A DNA stretch of 64,000 nt from NCBI RefSeq assembly GCF_013927005.1, contig NZ_CP055930.1:2666001-2730000 (forward strand), in the 5' to 3' direction. Below, in pieces: positions 9,337 to 18,758 of this stretch. The translations under genes were made by a program, and so were the position numbers. The notes below the pieces were generated by a model. It was not told the origin of the DNA and did no database searches. It worked only from the letters and a program-made list of their open reading frames with translations. Positions within the stretch are counted from its first letter, which is position 1. The number at the start of each line of letters is the position of its first letter. Source of the DNA: Enterobacter sp. RHBSTW-00175 (GTDB lineage Bacteria > Pseudomonadota > Gammaproteobacteria > Enterobacterales > Enterobacteriaceae).

Positions 9337-12300
9337 GTTTATGGAAGAAGATAAGCCTCGGGGTGCTGATTTTTATCGTGCTGTTGCTCGGTACGGTTGC
9401 GTTCCTGGTGGGGACCACCACCGGCCTGCATCTGCTGTTTAACGCCGCTAACCGCTGGGTCCCGGGGCTGGAGATTGGCCAGGTGACGGGCGGCTGGCGC
9501 GATCTGCGTCTGAAGAATATTCGCTATCAACAGCCCGGCGTCGCGGTTAACGCGGGCGAATTCCATCTGGCGGTCAAGCTCGGTTGTTTACGCGACAGCA
9601 AACTGTGCGTGAACGATCTGTCGCTAAAAGATGTGAACGTGGCGATAGATTCGAAAAAAATGCCGAAGTCTGCGCCGGTAGAAGAACAGGATACCGGCCC
9701 GCTTAATCTCTCCACGCCGTATCCCATTGCGCTCTACCGGGTGGCGCTGAATAACGTCAATATCAAAATCGACGACACCACCGTGTCGGTGATGGACTTC
9801 ACTTCTGGCCTGCGCTGGCAGGAAAAAAATCTCACCCTGACGCCAACCTCACTGCAAGGGCTGCTGATTGCCCTGCCGAAAGTGGCAAAAGTGGCGCAGG
9901 AAGAGATAGTTGAACCGAAGATCCAGAACCCGCAGCCGGAAGAGAAACCGCTTGGTGAAACGCTGACCGCGCTTTTCGCAAAACCGGTGCTGCCGGAAAT
10001 GACCGACGTGCACTTGCCGTTGAACCTCAATATTGAAGAGTTCAAAGGCGCACAGCTGCGTCTGACGGGTGACACCGACCTGACGGTCTACAACATGTTG
10101 CTTAAAGTCAGCAGTATCGACGGCACTATGAAGCTCGATACGATGGATATCGACACAAATCAGGGATCGGTAAATGCAAGCGGGAATGCGCTGCTGCGCG
10201 ACAACTGGCCGGTGGATATCACGCTTAACAGCGCGCTGAACATTGATCCGCTCAAAGGCGAGAAGGTGAAGCTGAAAATAGGTGGGGCGCTACGCGAGAA
10301 ACTGGAGTTTGGCGTTAACCTGTCTGGCCCGGTGGATATGGTTCTGCGCGGGCAAACACAGCTGGCAGAAGCGGGTTTGCCGCTGAATCTGGAGATTGTC
10401 AGCCAGCAGCTTTACTGGCCGTTTACCGGCGAAAAACAGTTCCAGGCCGATGATCTGAAGCTCAAGCTCAGCGGCAAAATGACTGATTACACGCTGTCGT
10501 TCCGCACCGATGTGAAGGGGCAGGGTGTACCGCCAGCCGCCATTACGCTTGATGCGAAAGGTAACGAACGGCAGGTTAATCTCGACAAGCTGACCGTCGC
10601 GGCGCTGGAAGGGAAAACGGAGCTGACGGCGCTGCTCGACTGGCAGCAGGCGATCAGCTGGCGCGGTGAACTCAAGCTGACGGGCATCAATACGGCCAAA
10701 GAAGTGCCGGACTGGCCGTCAAAACTGGATGGCTTAATCAAAACGCGTGGCAGCCTTTATGGCGGCAGCTGGCAGATGGACGTGCCGGAAATCAAACTCA
10801 CCGGCAATGTGAAGCAAAACAAGGTTAACGTTGACGGTTCGGTGAAGGGCAACAGCTATCTGCAATGGGTGATCCCGGGGTTGCATGTGGCGCTGGGGCG
10901 TAATACGGCGGACATCAAAGGTGAACTTGGCGTTAAAGATCTCAATCTGGATGCCACCATCGATGCGCCGAATCTGGATAACGCCCTGCCGGGTCTTGGC
11001 GGTACGGCGAAAGGTCTCGTTAAGGTTCGCGGTACGGTGGATGCACCGCAGCTGCTGGCCGATATCACCGCGAACGCCCTGCGCTGGCAGGAGCTGACCA
11101 TTGCCCGGGTACGTGTGGAAGGGGATGTAAAATCCACCGACCAGATTGGCGGGAACCTGAGCCTGCGCGTCGAGCGTATTACCCAGCCGGATGTGAACAT
11201 CAATCTGGTGACGCTGGCCGCGAAAGGCAACGAGAAACAGCATGACCTCCAGCTGAACGTGCAGGGTGAGCCGGTTTCCGGGCAACTGCACCTGACGGGC
11301 AGTTTCGACCGCAAGGAAGAACGCTGGAAGGGAACGCTTGATAACACCCGTTTCAACACGCCGGTTGGCCCTCTGGCGCTGTCACGCTCCATCGCGCTGG
11401 ATTACCGCAATGCCGAACAAAAAATCAGTATTGGGCCGCACTGCTGGATCAACCCGAATGCTGAACTCTGTGTGCCACAGACCATTGATGCAGGCGCGGA
11501 AGGGCGCGCGCAAATAAACCTTAACCGGTTTGATCTGGCGATGCTGAAACCCTTTATGCCCGACACCACCCAGGCGAGCGGTGTCTTTAGCGGCAAAGCG
11601 GATGTGGCGTGGGACACCACCAAAGAGGGGCTGCCGCAGGGAAGTGTGACCCTCTCCGGGCGCAACGTGAAGGTAACGCAGGAAGTGAACGATGCGCCGC
11701 TGCCGGTAGCATTCGACACCCTCAACCTGAGCGCCGATCTGCATAACAACCGTGCTGAGCTGGGGTGGCTTATCCGCCTGACCAACAACGGCCAGTTCGA
11801 CGGGCAAGTGCAGATAACCGATCCGCAAGGGCGGCGTAATCTGGGCGGTAACGTCAATATCCGCAACTTCAACCTGGCAATGGCGAACGCTATTTTCTCG
11901 CGCGGTGAAAAAGCCGCTGGGATGCTGAATGCCAATCTGCGGCTGGCGGGGACGGCGCAAAGCCCGCAGCTGTTCGGGCAGATGCAGCTGAACGGTGTGG
12001 ATATCGACGGTAACTTTATGCCGTTTGATATGCAGCCAAGCCAGATTGCGATGAACTTTAACGGCATGAGCTCCACGCTTGCCGGGGTGGTTCGCACTCA
12101 ACAAGGGCAAATCAACCTGAGCGGTGATGCAGACTGGAGCCAGCTTGATAACTGGCGTGCGCGCATTGCGGCAAAAGGCAGCAAAGTGCGCATTACCGTA
12201 CCGCCGATGGTACGTCTGGATGTGTCGCCGGATGTGGTGTTTGAAGCCACGCCGAGCCTCTTTACTCTGGATGGCCGCGTGGACGTGCCGTGGGCGCGTA

Positions 12301-13109
12301 TCGTGGTTCACGACGTGCCGGAAAGCGCGGTCGGGGTATCCAGTGATGAAGTGATGCTCGATAAAAATCTGAAACCGGTGGAACAGAAGAGCGCTGGTAT
12401 CCCGATCAACAGTAATCTTATTGTTCACGTCGGGAACAACGTGCGCCTCGAAGCGTTTGGTCTGAAAGCGAGGCTGACGGGCGACCTGAAAGTGGCCCAG
12501 GATAAGCAAGGGCTTGGCCTGAATGGGCAAATCAACATTCCTGACGGGCGTTTCCATGCTTATGGCCAGGATCTGATTGTGCGTAAAGGTGAGCTGTTGT
12601 TCTCGGGGCCACCTGATCAGCCGCTTCTGAATATCGAAGCCATTCGTAACCCGGAAGCCACCGAAAACGACGTGATTGCTGGCGTGCGCGTAACGGGTAC
12701 GGCCGATGAGCCAAAAGCGGAAATCTTCTCGGACCCGGCAATGTCGCAGCAAGAAGCGCTCTCTTATCTGCTGCGCGGGCAGGGTCTGGAAAGCGGCCAA
12801 AGCGATAGTGCAGCAATGACGTCAATGTTAGTGGGCCTGGGGGTTGCACAAAGTGGGCAGGTTGTGGGTAAAATCGGCGAGACGTTCGGCGTAAGCAATC
12901 TGGCACTGGACACCCAGGGCGTTGGTGACTCTTCGCAGGTGGTGGTCAGCGGCTATGTACTGCCGGGTCTACAGGTAAAATATGGTGTCGGGATCTTTGA
13001 CTCACTCGCTACACTCACGTTACGCTATCGTCTGATGCCAAAGCTATATCTGGAAGCAGTGTCCGGCGTAGATCAGGCACTGGATTTGCTCTATCAGTTT
13101 GAGTTCTAG
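9333..13109 (+). CDS. tamB: Translocation and assembly module inner-membrane protein TamB
   Basis: A 1,258-residue AsmA-like/DUF490 protein (the E. coli protein has 1,259). An N-terminal signal anchor (about residues 7-30, [12 protein letters not shown]) is followed by a very long beta-rich periplasmic region and the conserved C-terminal TamB domain, which contacts TamA. Such proteins form a hydrophobic groove bridging inner and outer membranes and have been linked to phospholipid transport and barrel assembly. Its start overlaps the tamA stop, and ytfP follows after 2 nt. Confidence 0.96.
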
Positions 13110-13111
13110 CA

Positions 13112-13456
13112 ATGCGAATATTTGTCTACGGTAGTTTACGAACTAAGCAGGGCAACAGTCACTGGATGACGAACGCCCAGTTGATGGGTAATTACAATAT
13201 TGAGAACTACCAGCTGTACAGCCTGGGCCACTATCCAGGCGCGGTTCCTGGTGAAGGAACGGTACAGGGTGAGGTTTATCGTATTGATAATGCCACGCTT
13301 GCCGAACTGGATGCCTTGCGCACCAGGGGCGGTGAGTACGCTCGCCAGTTGATCCAGACGCCATACGGGAGTGCATGGATGTATGTGTACCAGCGTTCGG
13401 TCGAAGGGTTAACGCGGATTGAAAGCGGTAACTGGTTAGACAGAGACCAGTACTGA
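13112..13456 (+). CDS. ytfP: Gamma-glutamylcyclotransferase-like protein YtfP
   Basis: A 114-residue protein of the GGCT/AIG2-like fold. It begins MRIFVYGSLRTKQG, with the family Y-G-S-L-R substrate-loop motif. A G-G-E-Y-A-R motif near residue 72 contains the acidic position usually taken as the catalytic glutamate. It is encoded 2 nt after tamB and ends just before a strong terminator, so it is the last gene of the tamAB-ytfP unit. Its physiological substrate is not established. Confidence 0.93.
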   Translation: MRIFVYGSLRTKQGNSHWMTNAQLMGNYNIENYQLYSLGHYPGAVPGEGTVQGEVYRIDNATLAELDALRTRGGEYARQLIQTPYGSAWMYVYQRSVEGLTRIESGNWLDRDQY

Positions 13457-13460
13457 TAAA

Positions 13461-13493
13461 CAACAACGCCACCGTAAGGTGGCGTTGTTGTTT
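13461..13493 (+). terminator. Intrinsic terminator after ytfP
   Basis: A 13-bp perfect stem (CAACAACGCCACC / GGTGGCGTTGTTG) with a GTAA loop, followed by TTT. It closes the tamA-tamB-ytfP unit. Confidence 0.85.
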
Positions 13494-13631
13494 GTGCGGT
13501 TGCTCGCAGTCTGGTATGCAATTTCTCCCTTCATGACTTTTTCCTTCGAGCCTTTTTCCTGATTTGTTCATCGTGCCCATATCCCGCTCGCATTTGCATG
13601 TGTCGAGGTGTACAACAACATCACACTGCAT

Positions 13632-13652
13632 GAGTTATACTATGTATAACTC
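13632..13652. promoter_or_regulatory. chpSB operator/promoter palindrome
   Basis: A perfect inverted repeat with 9-bp arms (GAGTTATAC and GTATAACTC) around TAT, 11 bp upstream of the chpS start. It includes a TATACT that fits a -10 box. MazE-type antitoxins repress their own operons at such palindromes, so this is the probable autoregulatory site. Confidence 0.7.
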
Positions 13653-13663
13653 TGGAGGTGTCG

Positions 13664-13915
13664 ATGCGTATAACCATTAAGAAATGGGGAAACAGTGCCG
13701 GTATGGTCATTCCTGGTGTGGTAATGAAAGAGCTCGGCCTGAAACCGGGTCAGAGTATGGAGGCTCATGTGACGAATAATCAGTTAGTGCTCACACCTGT
13801 GAGTAAACAGTATTCTCTTGAAGCGTTGCTGGCTCAGTGCGATATGTCTGCACCTGAAATCAGCGAGCAGGAGGTCTGGGGCTCATCTAAACCGGCGGGC
13901 GATGAAGTATGGTAA
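13664..13915 (+). CDS. chpS: Type II antitoxin ChpS (MazE family)
   Basis: An 83-residue AbrB/MazE-type DNA-binding antitoxin, close to E. coli ChpS. Residues 1-45 form the swapped-hairpin DNA-binding domain (M-R-I-T-I-K-K-W-G-N-S-A-G-M-V-I-P). The acidic C-terminal tail (Q-C-D-M-S-A-P-E ... G-D-E-V-W) should wrap the toxin. The ATG after CTGGAGGTG is preferred to the in-frame GTG two codons upstream, which lies inside that ribosome-binding site. It overlaps the toxin gene by 7 nt (ATGGTAA). Confidence 0.95.
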   Translation: MRITIKKWGNSAGMVIPGVVMKELGLKPGQSMEAHVTNNQLVLTPVSKQYSLEALLAQCDMSAPEISEQEVWGSSKPAGDEVW

Positions 13916-14259
13916 AGCGGCCTTGTTTTGAACGAGGCGACATTGTTCTGGTTGGTTTCGATCCTGCCAGCGGGCATGAACAAAAGGGCGCTGGCAGACC
14001 AGCCCTGGTGCTTTCCGTTAGCGTCTTTAACCAACTGGGTATGACGCTTGTTGCACCTGTGACACAGGGTGGGAATTTTGCCCGTTACGCCGGTTTTAGC
14101 GTGCCACTGTTGTGCGAAGAAGGGGATATTCAGGGGGTTATTCTGGTGAACCTGGTCCGTATGATGGATTTAGGCGCACGCCAGGCAACGCGAATTGGCG
14201 TGGCGTCGGATGAAACCGTTGAGGATGCGCTGCTCCGGCTACAGGCGGTCGTGAGTTAA
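13909..14259 (+). CDS. chpB: Type II toxin ChpB, endoribonuclease (MazF/PemK family)
   Basis: A 116-residue MazF-like, ribosome-independent mRNA interferase, the same length as E. coli ChpB. The conserved N-terminal block (F-E-R-G-D-I-V-L-V-G-F-D-P) and R-P-A-L-V-L-S near residue 30 define the fold. A T-Q-G-G-N-F-A-R-Y region follows, and V-N-L-V-R-M-M-D-L near residue 83 lies at the catalytic face. No truncation is seen, so the toxin is probably active and held by ChpS. Confidence 0.95.
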   Translation: MVKRPCFERGDIVLVGFDPASGHEQKGAGRPALVLSVSVFNQLGMTLVAPVTQGGNFARYAGFSVPLLCEEGDIQGVILVNLVRMMDLGARQATRIGVASDETVEDALLRLQAVVS

Positions 14260-14281
14260 CCTCCGAGAGACAGGCACAAAA

Positions 14282-14303
14282 AAGCCCCGACATTGCGGGG
14301 CTT
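14282..14303 (-). terminator. Intrinsic terminator of ppa
   Basis: AAGCCCCG / CGGGGCTT stem with a 6-nt loop. Read on the minus strand it is followed by a T-run (the A-run at 14277-14283), so it terminates ppa. Confidence 0.85.
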
Positions 14304-14320
14304 AGCATCAGCGATAAGAA

Positions 14321-14851
14321 TTACTTCTTAGCTGCACGCTCGAAGGACGCGATGATTTCAGCTTTTGCCGCTTCTGCGTTGTCCCAGCCGTCAACTTTAA
14401 CCCACTTGCCTTTTTCGAGGTCTTTGTAGTGCTCGAAGAAGTGAGTGATCTGCGCTTTCAGCAGTTCTGGCAGGTCGTTCACATCTTTAATGTGATCGTA
14501 CTCTTTGCTCAGTTTGGTGTGCGGTACTGCAACCAGTTTCGCATCTTCACCAGATTCGTCGGTCATTTTCAGCACGCCAACTGGACGGCAGCGGATGACT
14601 GAGCCTGGCTCCAGTGGGTATGGCGTTGGGACCAGCACGTCAACCGGGTCACCGTCCAGAGACAGGGTGTGGTTGATGTAACCGTAGTTGCATGGGTAGA
14701 ACATTGCGGTAGACATGAAACGGTCAACGAACAGTGCGCCGCTCTCTTTGTCCACTTCGTATTTGATAGGATCTGCGTTAGCCGGGATTTCGATAACAAC
14801 GTAGATGTCTTCTGGCAGTTCTTTACCCGCAGGGACGTTGAGTAAGCTCAT
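14321..14851 (-). CDS. ppa: Inorganic pyrophosphatase
   Basis: A 176-residue family I soluble pyrophosphatase that hydrolyses PPi to phosphate in the cytoplasm. The start [10 protein letters not shown] follows AAAGGATACAG; a longer open frame upstream has no such signal and would give a non-homologous extension. The metal-binding signature D-G-D-P-V-D-V-L-V is at about residues 66-74. The length equals the E. coli enzyme. Confidence 0.98.
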
Positions 14852-15069
14852 GTCTGTATCCTTTAAAATGTATGGTAAACAAGTGGCGAGTATTATAGCC
14901 AACTGGCGCTGAATGTCTTCGCTTGTTTTCGCCATCTCCCGCTGTTGTTTGCCATTTTCAGACCTCTTCCATGACAGAAAAATCCATAAACTCAGCCGCA
15001 TTTTTCATGACGAAATGAAAGCGATTACAAACTTGTGATTAACGTTTTATTCACTTTTCTGAAGTGTGA

Positions 15070-15088
15070 TGTAACGCAATTCGTTACA
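15070..15088. promoter_or_regulatory. Inverted repeat in the ppa-ytfQ divergent region
   Basis: TGTAACG-N5-CGTTACA is a perfect 7-bp inverted repeat 73 bp upstream of ytfQ. A TATAGT at 15101-15106 could be a -10 element. The sequence does not resemble a GalR operator as remembered. The rest of the 309-bp region between ppa and ytfQ holds only the two divergent leaders as far as can be seen. Confidence 0.45.
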
Positions 15089-15160
15089 TATTTCATGGGC
15101 TATAGTCATTCCGCAGAACATCTTTTAACCAACAATAACTCACCCTACGAGGACGTTCAT

Positions 15161-16117
15161 ATGTGGAAGCGCTTACTCCTGGTCACAGCAGTTTCGGCAG
15201 CCATGTCGTCTATGGCGATGGCTGCACCCTTAACCGTAGGATTTTCGCAAGTTGGCTCTGAATCTGGCTGGCGTGCGGCAGAAACCAACGTTGCGAAAAG
15301 CGAAGCCCAAAAACGCGGTATCACGTTGAAAATCGCCGATGGTCAGCAAAAGCAAGAGAACCAGATCAAAGCCGTTCGTTCTTTTATTGCGCAGGGCGTT
15401 GACGCCATCTTCATTGCCCCTGTGGTTGCAACGGGTTGGGAGCCGGTTCTGAAAGAAGCGAAAGACGCGAATATTCCGGTCTTCCTGCTCGACCGTTCCA
15501 TTGATGTAAAAGACAAATCTCTCTATATGACTACCGTTACCGCCAACAACATTCTTGAAGGTCAGCTGATCGGTGACTGGCTGGTTAAACAGGTAGATGG
15601 CAAGCCGTGTAACGTGGTTGAACTGCAGGGCACAGTGGGTGCGAGCGTGGCAATCGACCGTAAGAAAGGTTTTGCTGAAGCCATTGCCAAAGCGCCAAAC
15701 ATCAAGATTATCCGTTCTCAGTCCGGCGACTTTACCCGCAGCAAGGGGAAAGAAGTTATGGAAAGCTTTATCAAGGCTGAAAACAACGGCAAGAACATCT
15801 GCATGGTTTACGCCCATAACGATGACATGGTGATTGGTGCCATCCAGGCCATTAAAGAAGCGGGCCTGAAACCGGGCAAAGATATCCTCACCGGCTCTAT
15901 CGACGGCGTACCTGATATCTACAAAGCGATGATGGACGGCGAGGCCAACGCCAGTGTTGAGCTGACGCCAAACATGGCTGGCCCGGCGTTTGACGCGCTG
16001 GAGAAATTCAAGAAAGACGGCACCATGCCTGAGAAGCTGACCATCACCAAATCCACTCTCTACCTGCCTGACACCGCGAAGGAAGAGTTAGAGAAGAAGA
16101 AAAATATGGGCTACTGA
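15161..16117 (+). CDS. ytfQ: Galactofuranose ABC transporter substrate-binding protein YtfQ
   Basis: A 318-residue periplasmic sugar-binding protein, nearly identical to E. coli YtfQ, which binds galactofuranose. The frame is open from 15035, but the ATG at 15161 starts a classic signal peptide (MWKRLLLV..., cleavage near A-M-A|A-P-L). The mature part is a RbsB-like two-lobe fold (V-G-F-S-Q-V-G-S-E-S-G-W, L-L-D-R-S-I-D near residue 110, Y-A-H-N-D-D-M near 222). It is the first gene of ytfQRT-yjfF. A REP pair separates it from ytfR and could favour a high level of the binding protein. Confidence 0.97.
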   Translation: MWKRLLLVTAVSAAMSSMAMAAPLTVGFSQVGSESGWRAAETNVAKSEAQKRGITLKIADGQQKQENQIKAVRSFIAQGVDAIFIAPVVATGWEPVLKEAKDANIPVFLLDRSIDVKDKSLYMTTVTANNILEGQLIGDWLVKQVDGKPCNVVELQGTVGASVAIDRKKGFAEAIAKAPNIKIIRSQSGDFTRSKGKEVMESFIKAENNGKNICMVYAHNDDMVIGAIQAIKEAGLKPGKDILTGSIDGVPDIYKAMMDGEANASVELTPNMAGPAFDALEKFKKDGTMPEKLTITKSTLYLPDTAKEELEKKKNMGY

Positions 16118-16129
16118 TCCAGTGAAATT

Positions 16130-16202
16130 GCCGGATGGCGCTGCGCTTGCCCGGCCTACGATACGCTCTTTTGTAGGCCGGGTAAGCGTAGCGTCATCCG
16201 GC
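16130..16202. repeat. BIME: two REP sequences in inverted orientation
   Basis: GCCGGATGGCGCTGCGCTTG... and its inverse ...CGTAGCGTCATCCGGC flank a short loop. These are typical enterobacterial REP units. As RNA this forms a long hairpin between ytfQ and ytfR that can stabilise the upstream mRNA. Confidence 0.9.
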
Positions 16203-16219
16203 TTGATGCAGGGGGAATC

Positions 16220-17722
16220 ATGACCACTGAACAATACCAGGAAATCCTCCGCACAGAAGGATTAAGCAAATTCTTCCCTGGCGTAAAAGCGCTGGATAAC
16301 GTCGACTTCAGCCTGCGTCGCGGCGAGATAATGGCGTTACTGGGGGAAAACGGCGCAGGAAAATCGACGCTGATCAAAGCCCTGACCGGTGTATATCATG
16401 CCGATCGCGGCACCATCTGGCTGGAAGGCAATGCCATTTCGCCAAAAAACACCGCCCATGCCCAACAACTGGGGATCGGGACGGTCTATCAGGAAGTGAA
16501 CCTGCTGCCGAATATGTCGGTGGCCGACAACCTGTTTATTGGTCGTGAGCCAAAACGCTTTGGTCTGTTGCGCCGCAAGGAGATGGAAGCGCGGGCGACA
16601 AAGCTGATGGAGTCTTACGGCTTCTCCCTCGATGTGCGTGAACCGCTGAACCGCTTTTCCGTGGCGATGCAGCAAATTGTGGCTATCTGTCGGGCAATCG
16701 ATCTCTCGGCGAAAGTGTTGATCCTCGATGAGCCCACCGCCAGTCTCGACACCCAGGAAGTTGAAATGCTCTTTACTCTGATGCGCCAGTTGCGCGATCA
16801 GGGGGTGAGCCTGATCTTCGTGACCCACTTCCTCGATCAGGTGTATGAGGTGAGCGATCGCATTACGGTGCTGCGCAACGGCAGTTTTGTTGGCTGCCGC
16901 GAAACCCGCGAGCTCCCGCAGATTGAGCTGGTCAAAATGATGCTCGGGCGCGAGCTGGACACGCACGCGCTACAGCGTGCCGGGCGCACGTTGCTGAGTG
17001 ATAAGCCGGTCGCCGCTTTCAGCGATTTCGGCAAAAAAGGCACGATTTCGCCTTTCAATCTTGAGGTTCGCCCCGGTGAAATTGTCGGGCTGGCGGGGTT
17101 GTTAGGATCCGGGCGTACAGAAACCGCCGAAGTGATCTTCGGGATCAAACCGGCTGACAGCGGTACTGCGCTTATCAAAGGTAAACCACAGACGTTGCGA
17201 TCGCCGCATCAGGCATCCTGCCTGGGCGTGGGGTTCTGCCCGGAAGACCGGAAAACGGACGGAATTATTGCCGCGGCATCGGTGCGGGAAAACATCATTC
17301 TGGCGTTGCAGGCGCAGCGTGGGTGGTTACGCCCGATCCCGCGTAAGGAACAGAATGCCATTGCCGAACGTTTTATCCGCCAGTTGGGTATCCGTACCCC
17401 GAGCGCGGAACAGCCCATTGAATTTCTTTCCGGGGGGAACCAGCAGAAGGTGCTGCTTTCGCGCTGGCTACTGACCAAACCCCAGTTCCTGATCCTCGAT
17501 GAGCCGACACGCGGTATTGACGTGGGGGCGCACGCCGAAATTATCCGGCTTATCGAAACCCTCTGTGCAGACGGACTAGCGCTGTTGGTTATTTCATCTG
17601 AACTGGAGGAACTGGTGGGGTATGCCGATCGCGTCATCATCATGCGCGATCGCAAGCAGGTGGCAGAAATCCCGCTGGATAAACTGTCTGTTCCGGCGAT
17701 CATGAATGCCATTGCGGCATAA
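16220..17722 (+). CDS. ytfR: Galactofuranose ABC transporter ATP-binding protein YtfR
   Basis: A 500-residue tandem ATPase of the sugar-importer (RbsA/MglA) class. The first domain has G-E-N-G-A-G-K-S-T at residues 42-50 and L-I-L-D-E-P-T-A-S near 172. The second has a degenerate P-loop (L-L-G-S-G-R-T-E-T near 296), the signature L-S-G-G-N-Q-Q-K-V near 400 and L-I-L-D-E-P-T-R-G near 424. A degenerate second P-loop is normal for the family. It powers import through YtfT and YjfF. Confidence 0.97.
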   Translation: MTTEQYQEILRTEGLSKFFPGVKALDNVDFSLRRGEIMALLGENGAGKSTLIKALTGVYHADRGTIWLEGNAISPKNTAHAQQLGIGTVYQEVNLLPNMSVADNLFIGREPKRFGLLRRKEMEARATKLMESYGFSLDVREPLNRFSVAMQQIVAICRAIDLSAKVLILDEPTASLDTQEVEMLFTLMRQLRDQGVSLIFVTHFLDQVYEVSDRITVLRNGSFVGCRETRELPQIELVKMMLGRELDTHALQRAGRTLLSDKPVAAFSDFGKKGTISPFNLEVRPGEIVGLAGLLGSGRTETAEVIFGIKPADSGTALIKGKPQTLRSPHQASCLGVGFCPEDRKTDGIIAAASVRENIILALQAQRGWLRPIPRKEQNAIAERFIRQLGIRTPSAEQPIEFLSGGNQQKVLLSRWLLTKPQFLILDEPTRGIDVGAHAEIIRLIETLCADGLALLVISSELEELVGYADRVIIMRDRKQVAEIPLDKLSVPAIMNAIAA

Positions 17723-17732
17723 GGAGTTAACC

Positions 17733-18758
17733 GTGATGCCTCGTTCTCTTTCGCAAACCGGGGAGTCGAAGCGCCGCTTCAACTGGCCAACTGGCACGCC
17801 GCAAATCATCGCGTTGTTGCTGGTGCTGGTGGTTGATAGCCTGGTCGCTCCGCACTTCTTCCAGATTATCGTTCAGGATGGCCGCCTGTTTGGCAGCCCG
17901 ATTGATATTTTGAACCGCGCCGCACCGGTGGCGCTGCTGGCGATTGGTATGACGCTGGTCATTGCCACGGGTGGGATAGATCTTTCCGTCGGCGCGGTGA
18001 TGGCGATTGCCGGTGCCACGGCTGCCTCCATGACTGTCGCCGGGCACAGCCTGCCCGTGGTGCTGCTTGCCGCCTTAGGCACAGGCGTCCTCGCCGGGCT
18101 GTGGAACGGCATTCTGGTGGCGATACTCAAAATCCAGCCATTTGTTGCCACCCTGATTTTAATGGTCGCCGGGCGTGGCGTGGCGCAGCTTATCACCTCC
18201 GGGCAGATAGTGACCTTCGATTCGCCGAGCCTGGCGTGGATCGGTAGCGGCAAGCTGCTGTTCTTCCCGACGCCGGTCATCATTGCGCTGGTGACATTAA
18301 TCGTGTTCTGGCTTTTCACCCGTAAAACAGCGCTCGGTATGTTTATTGAAGCAGTGGGGATTAACATTCGCGCGGCGAGAAATGCCGGGGTGAACACCCG
18401 GCTGATGGTGATGCTGACCTATGTGCTGAGCGGCGTGTGTGCCGCCATTGCGGGGGTGATTGTCACAGCGGATATCCGTGGAGCAGATGCCAACAACGCC
18501 GGACTGTGGCTGGAGCTGGATGCCATTCTGGCCGTGGTGATTGGTGGCGGCTCGCTGATGGGCGGGCGCTTTAACCTGCTGCTGTCGGTGATTGGTGCGC
18601 TTATTATTCAGGGGATGAATACCGGCATTTTGCTTTCGGGCTTCCAGCCGGAGCTGAATCAGGTGGTTAAAGCGGTGGTGGTGCTCTGTGTGCTCGTCGT
18701 TCAGTCACCGCGCTTTATCAGTCTCATTAAGGGGATCCGCGGTCATGATAAAACGTAA
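17733..18758 (+). CDS. ytfT: Galactofuranose ABC transporter permease YtfT
   Basis: A 341-residue BPD_transp_2-family permease with about nine to ten membrane spans. The family block G-M-T-L-V-I-A-T-G-G-I-D-L-S-V-G lies near residue 75. The GTG after AAGGAG is chosen because GTG-ATG reproduces the E. coli Met-Met start; the ATG one codon later is equally possible. Its end overlaps yjfF by 14 nt. Confidence 0.93.
   Translation: MMPRSLSQTGESKRRFNWPTGTPQIIALLLVLVVDSLVAPHFFQIIVQDGRLFGSPIDILNRAAPVALLAIGMTLVIATGGIDLSVGAVMAIAGATAASMTVAGHSLPVVLLAALGTGVLAGLWNGILVAILKIQPFVATLILMVAGRGVAQLITSGQIVTFDSPSLAWIGSGKLLFFPTPVIIALVTLIVFWLFTRKTALGMFIEAVGINIRAARNAGVNTRLMVMLTYVLSGVCAAIAGVIVTADIRGADANNAGLWLELDAILAVVIGGGSLMGGRFNLLLSVIGALIIQGMNTGILLSGFQPELNQVVKAVVVLCVLVVQSPRFISLIKGIRGHDKT

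Noticed and set aside
11382..12800. A 472-codon frame antisense to tamB.
   Set aside because: It lies wholly within the well-conserved tamB frame, has no ribosome-binding site and no recognisable domain.
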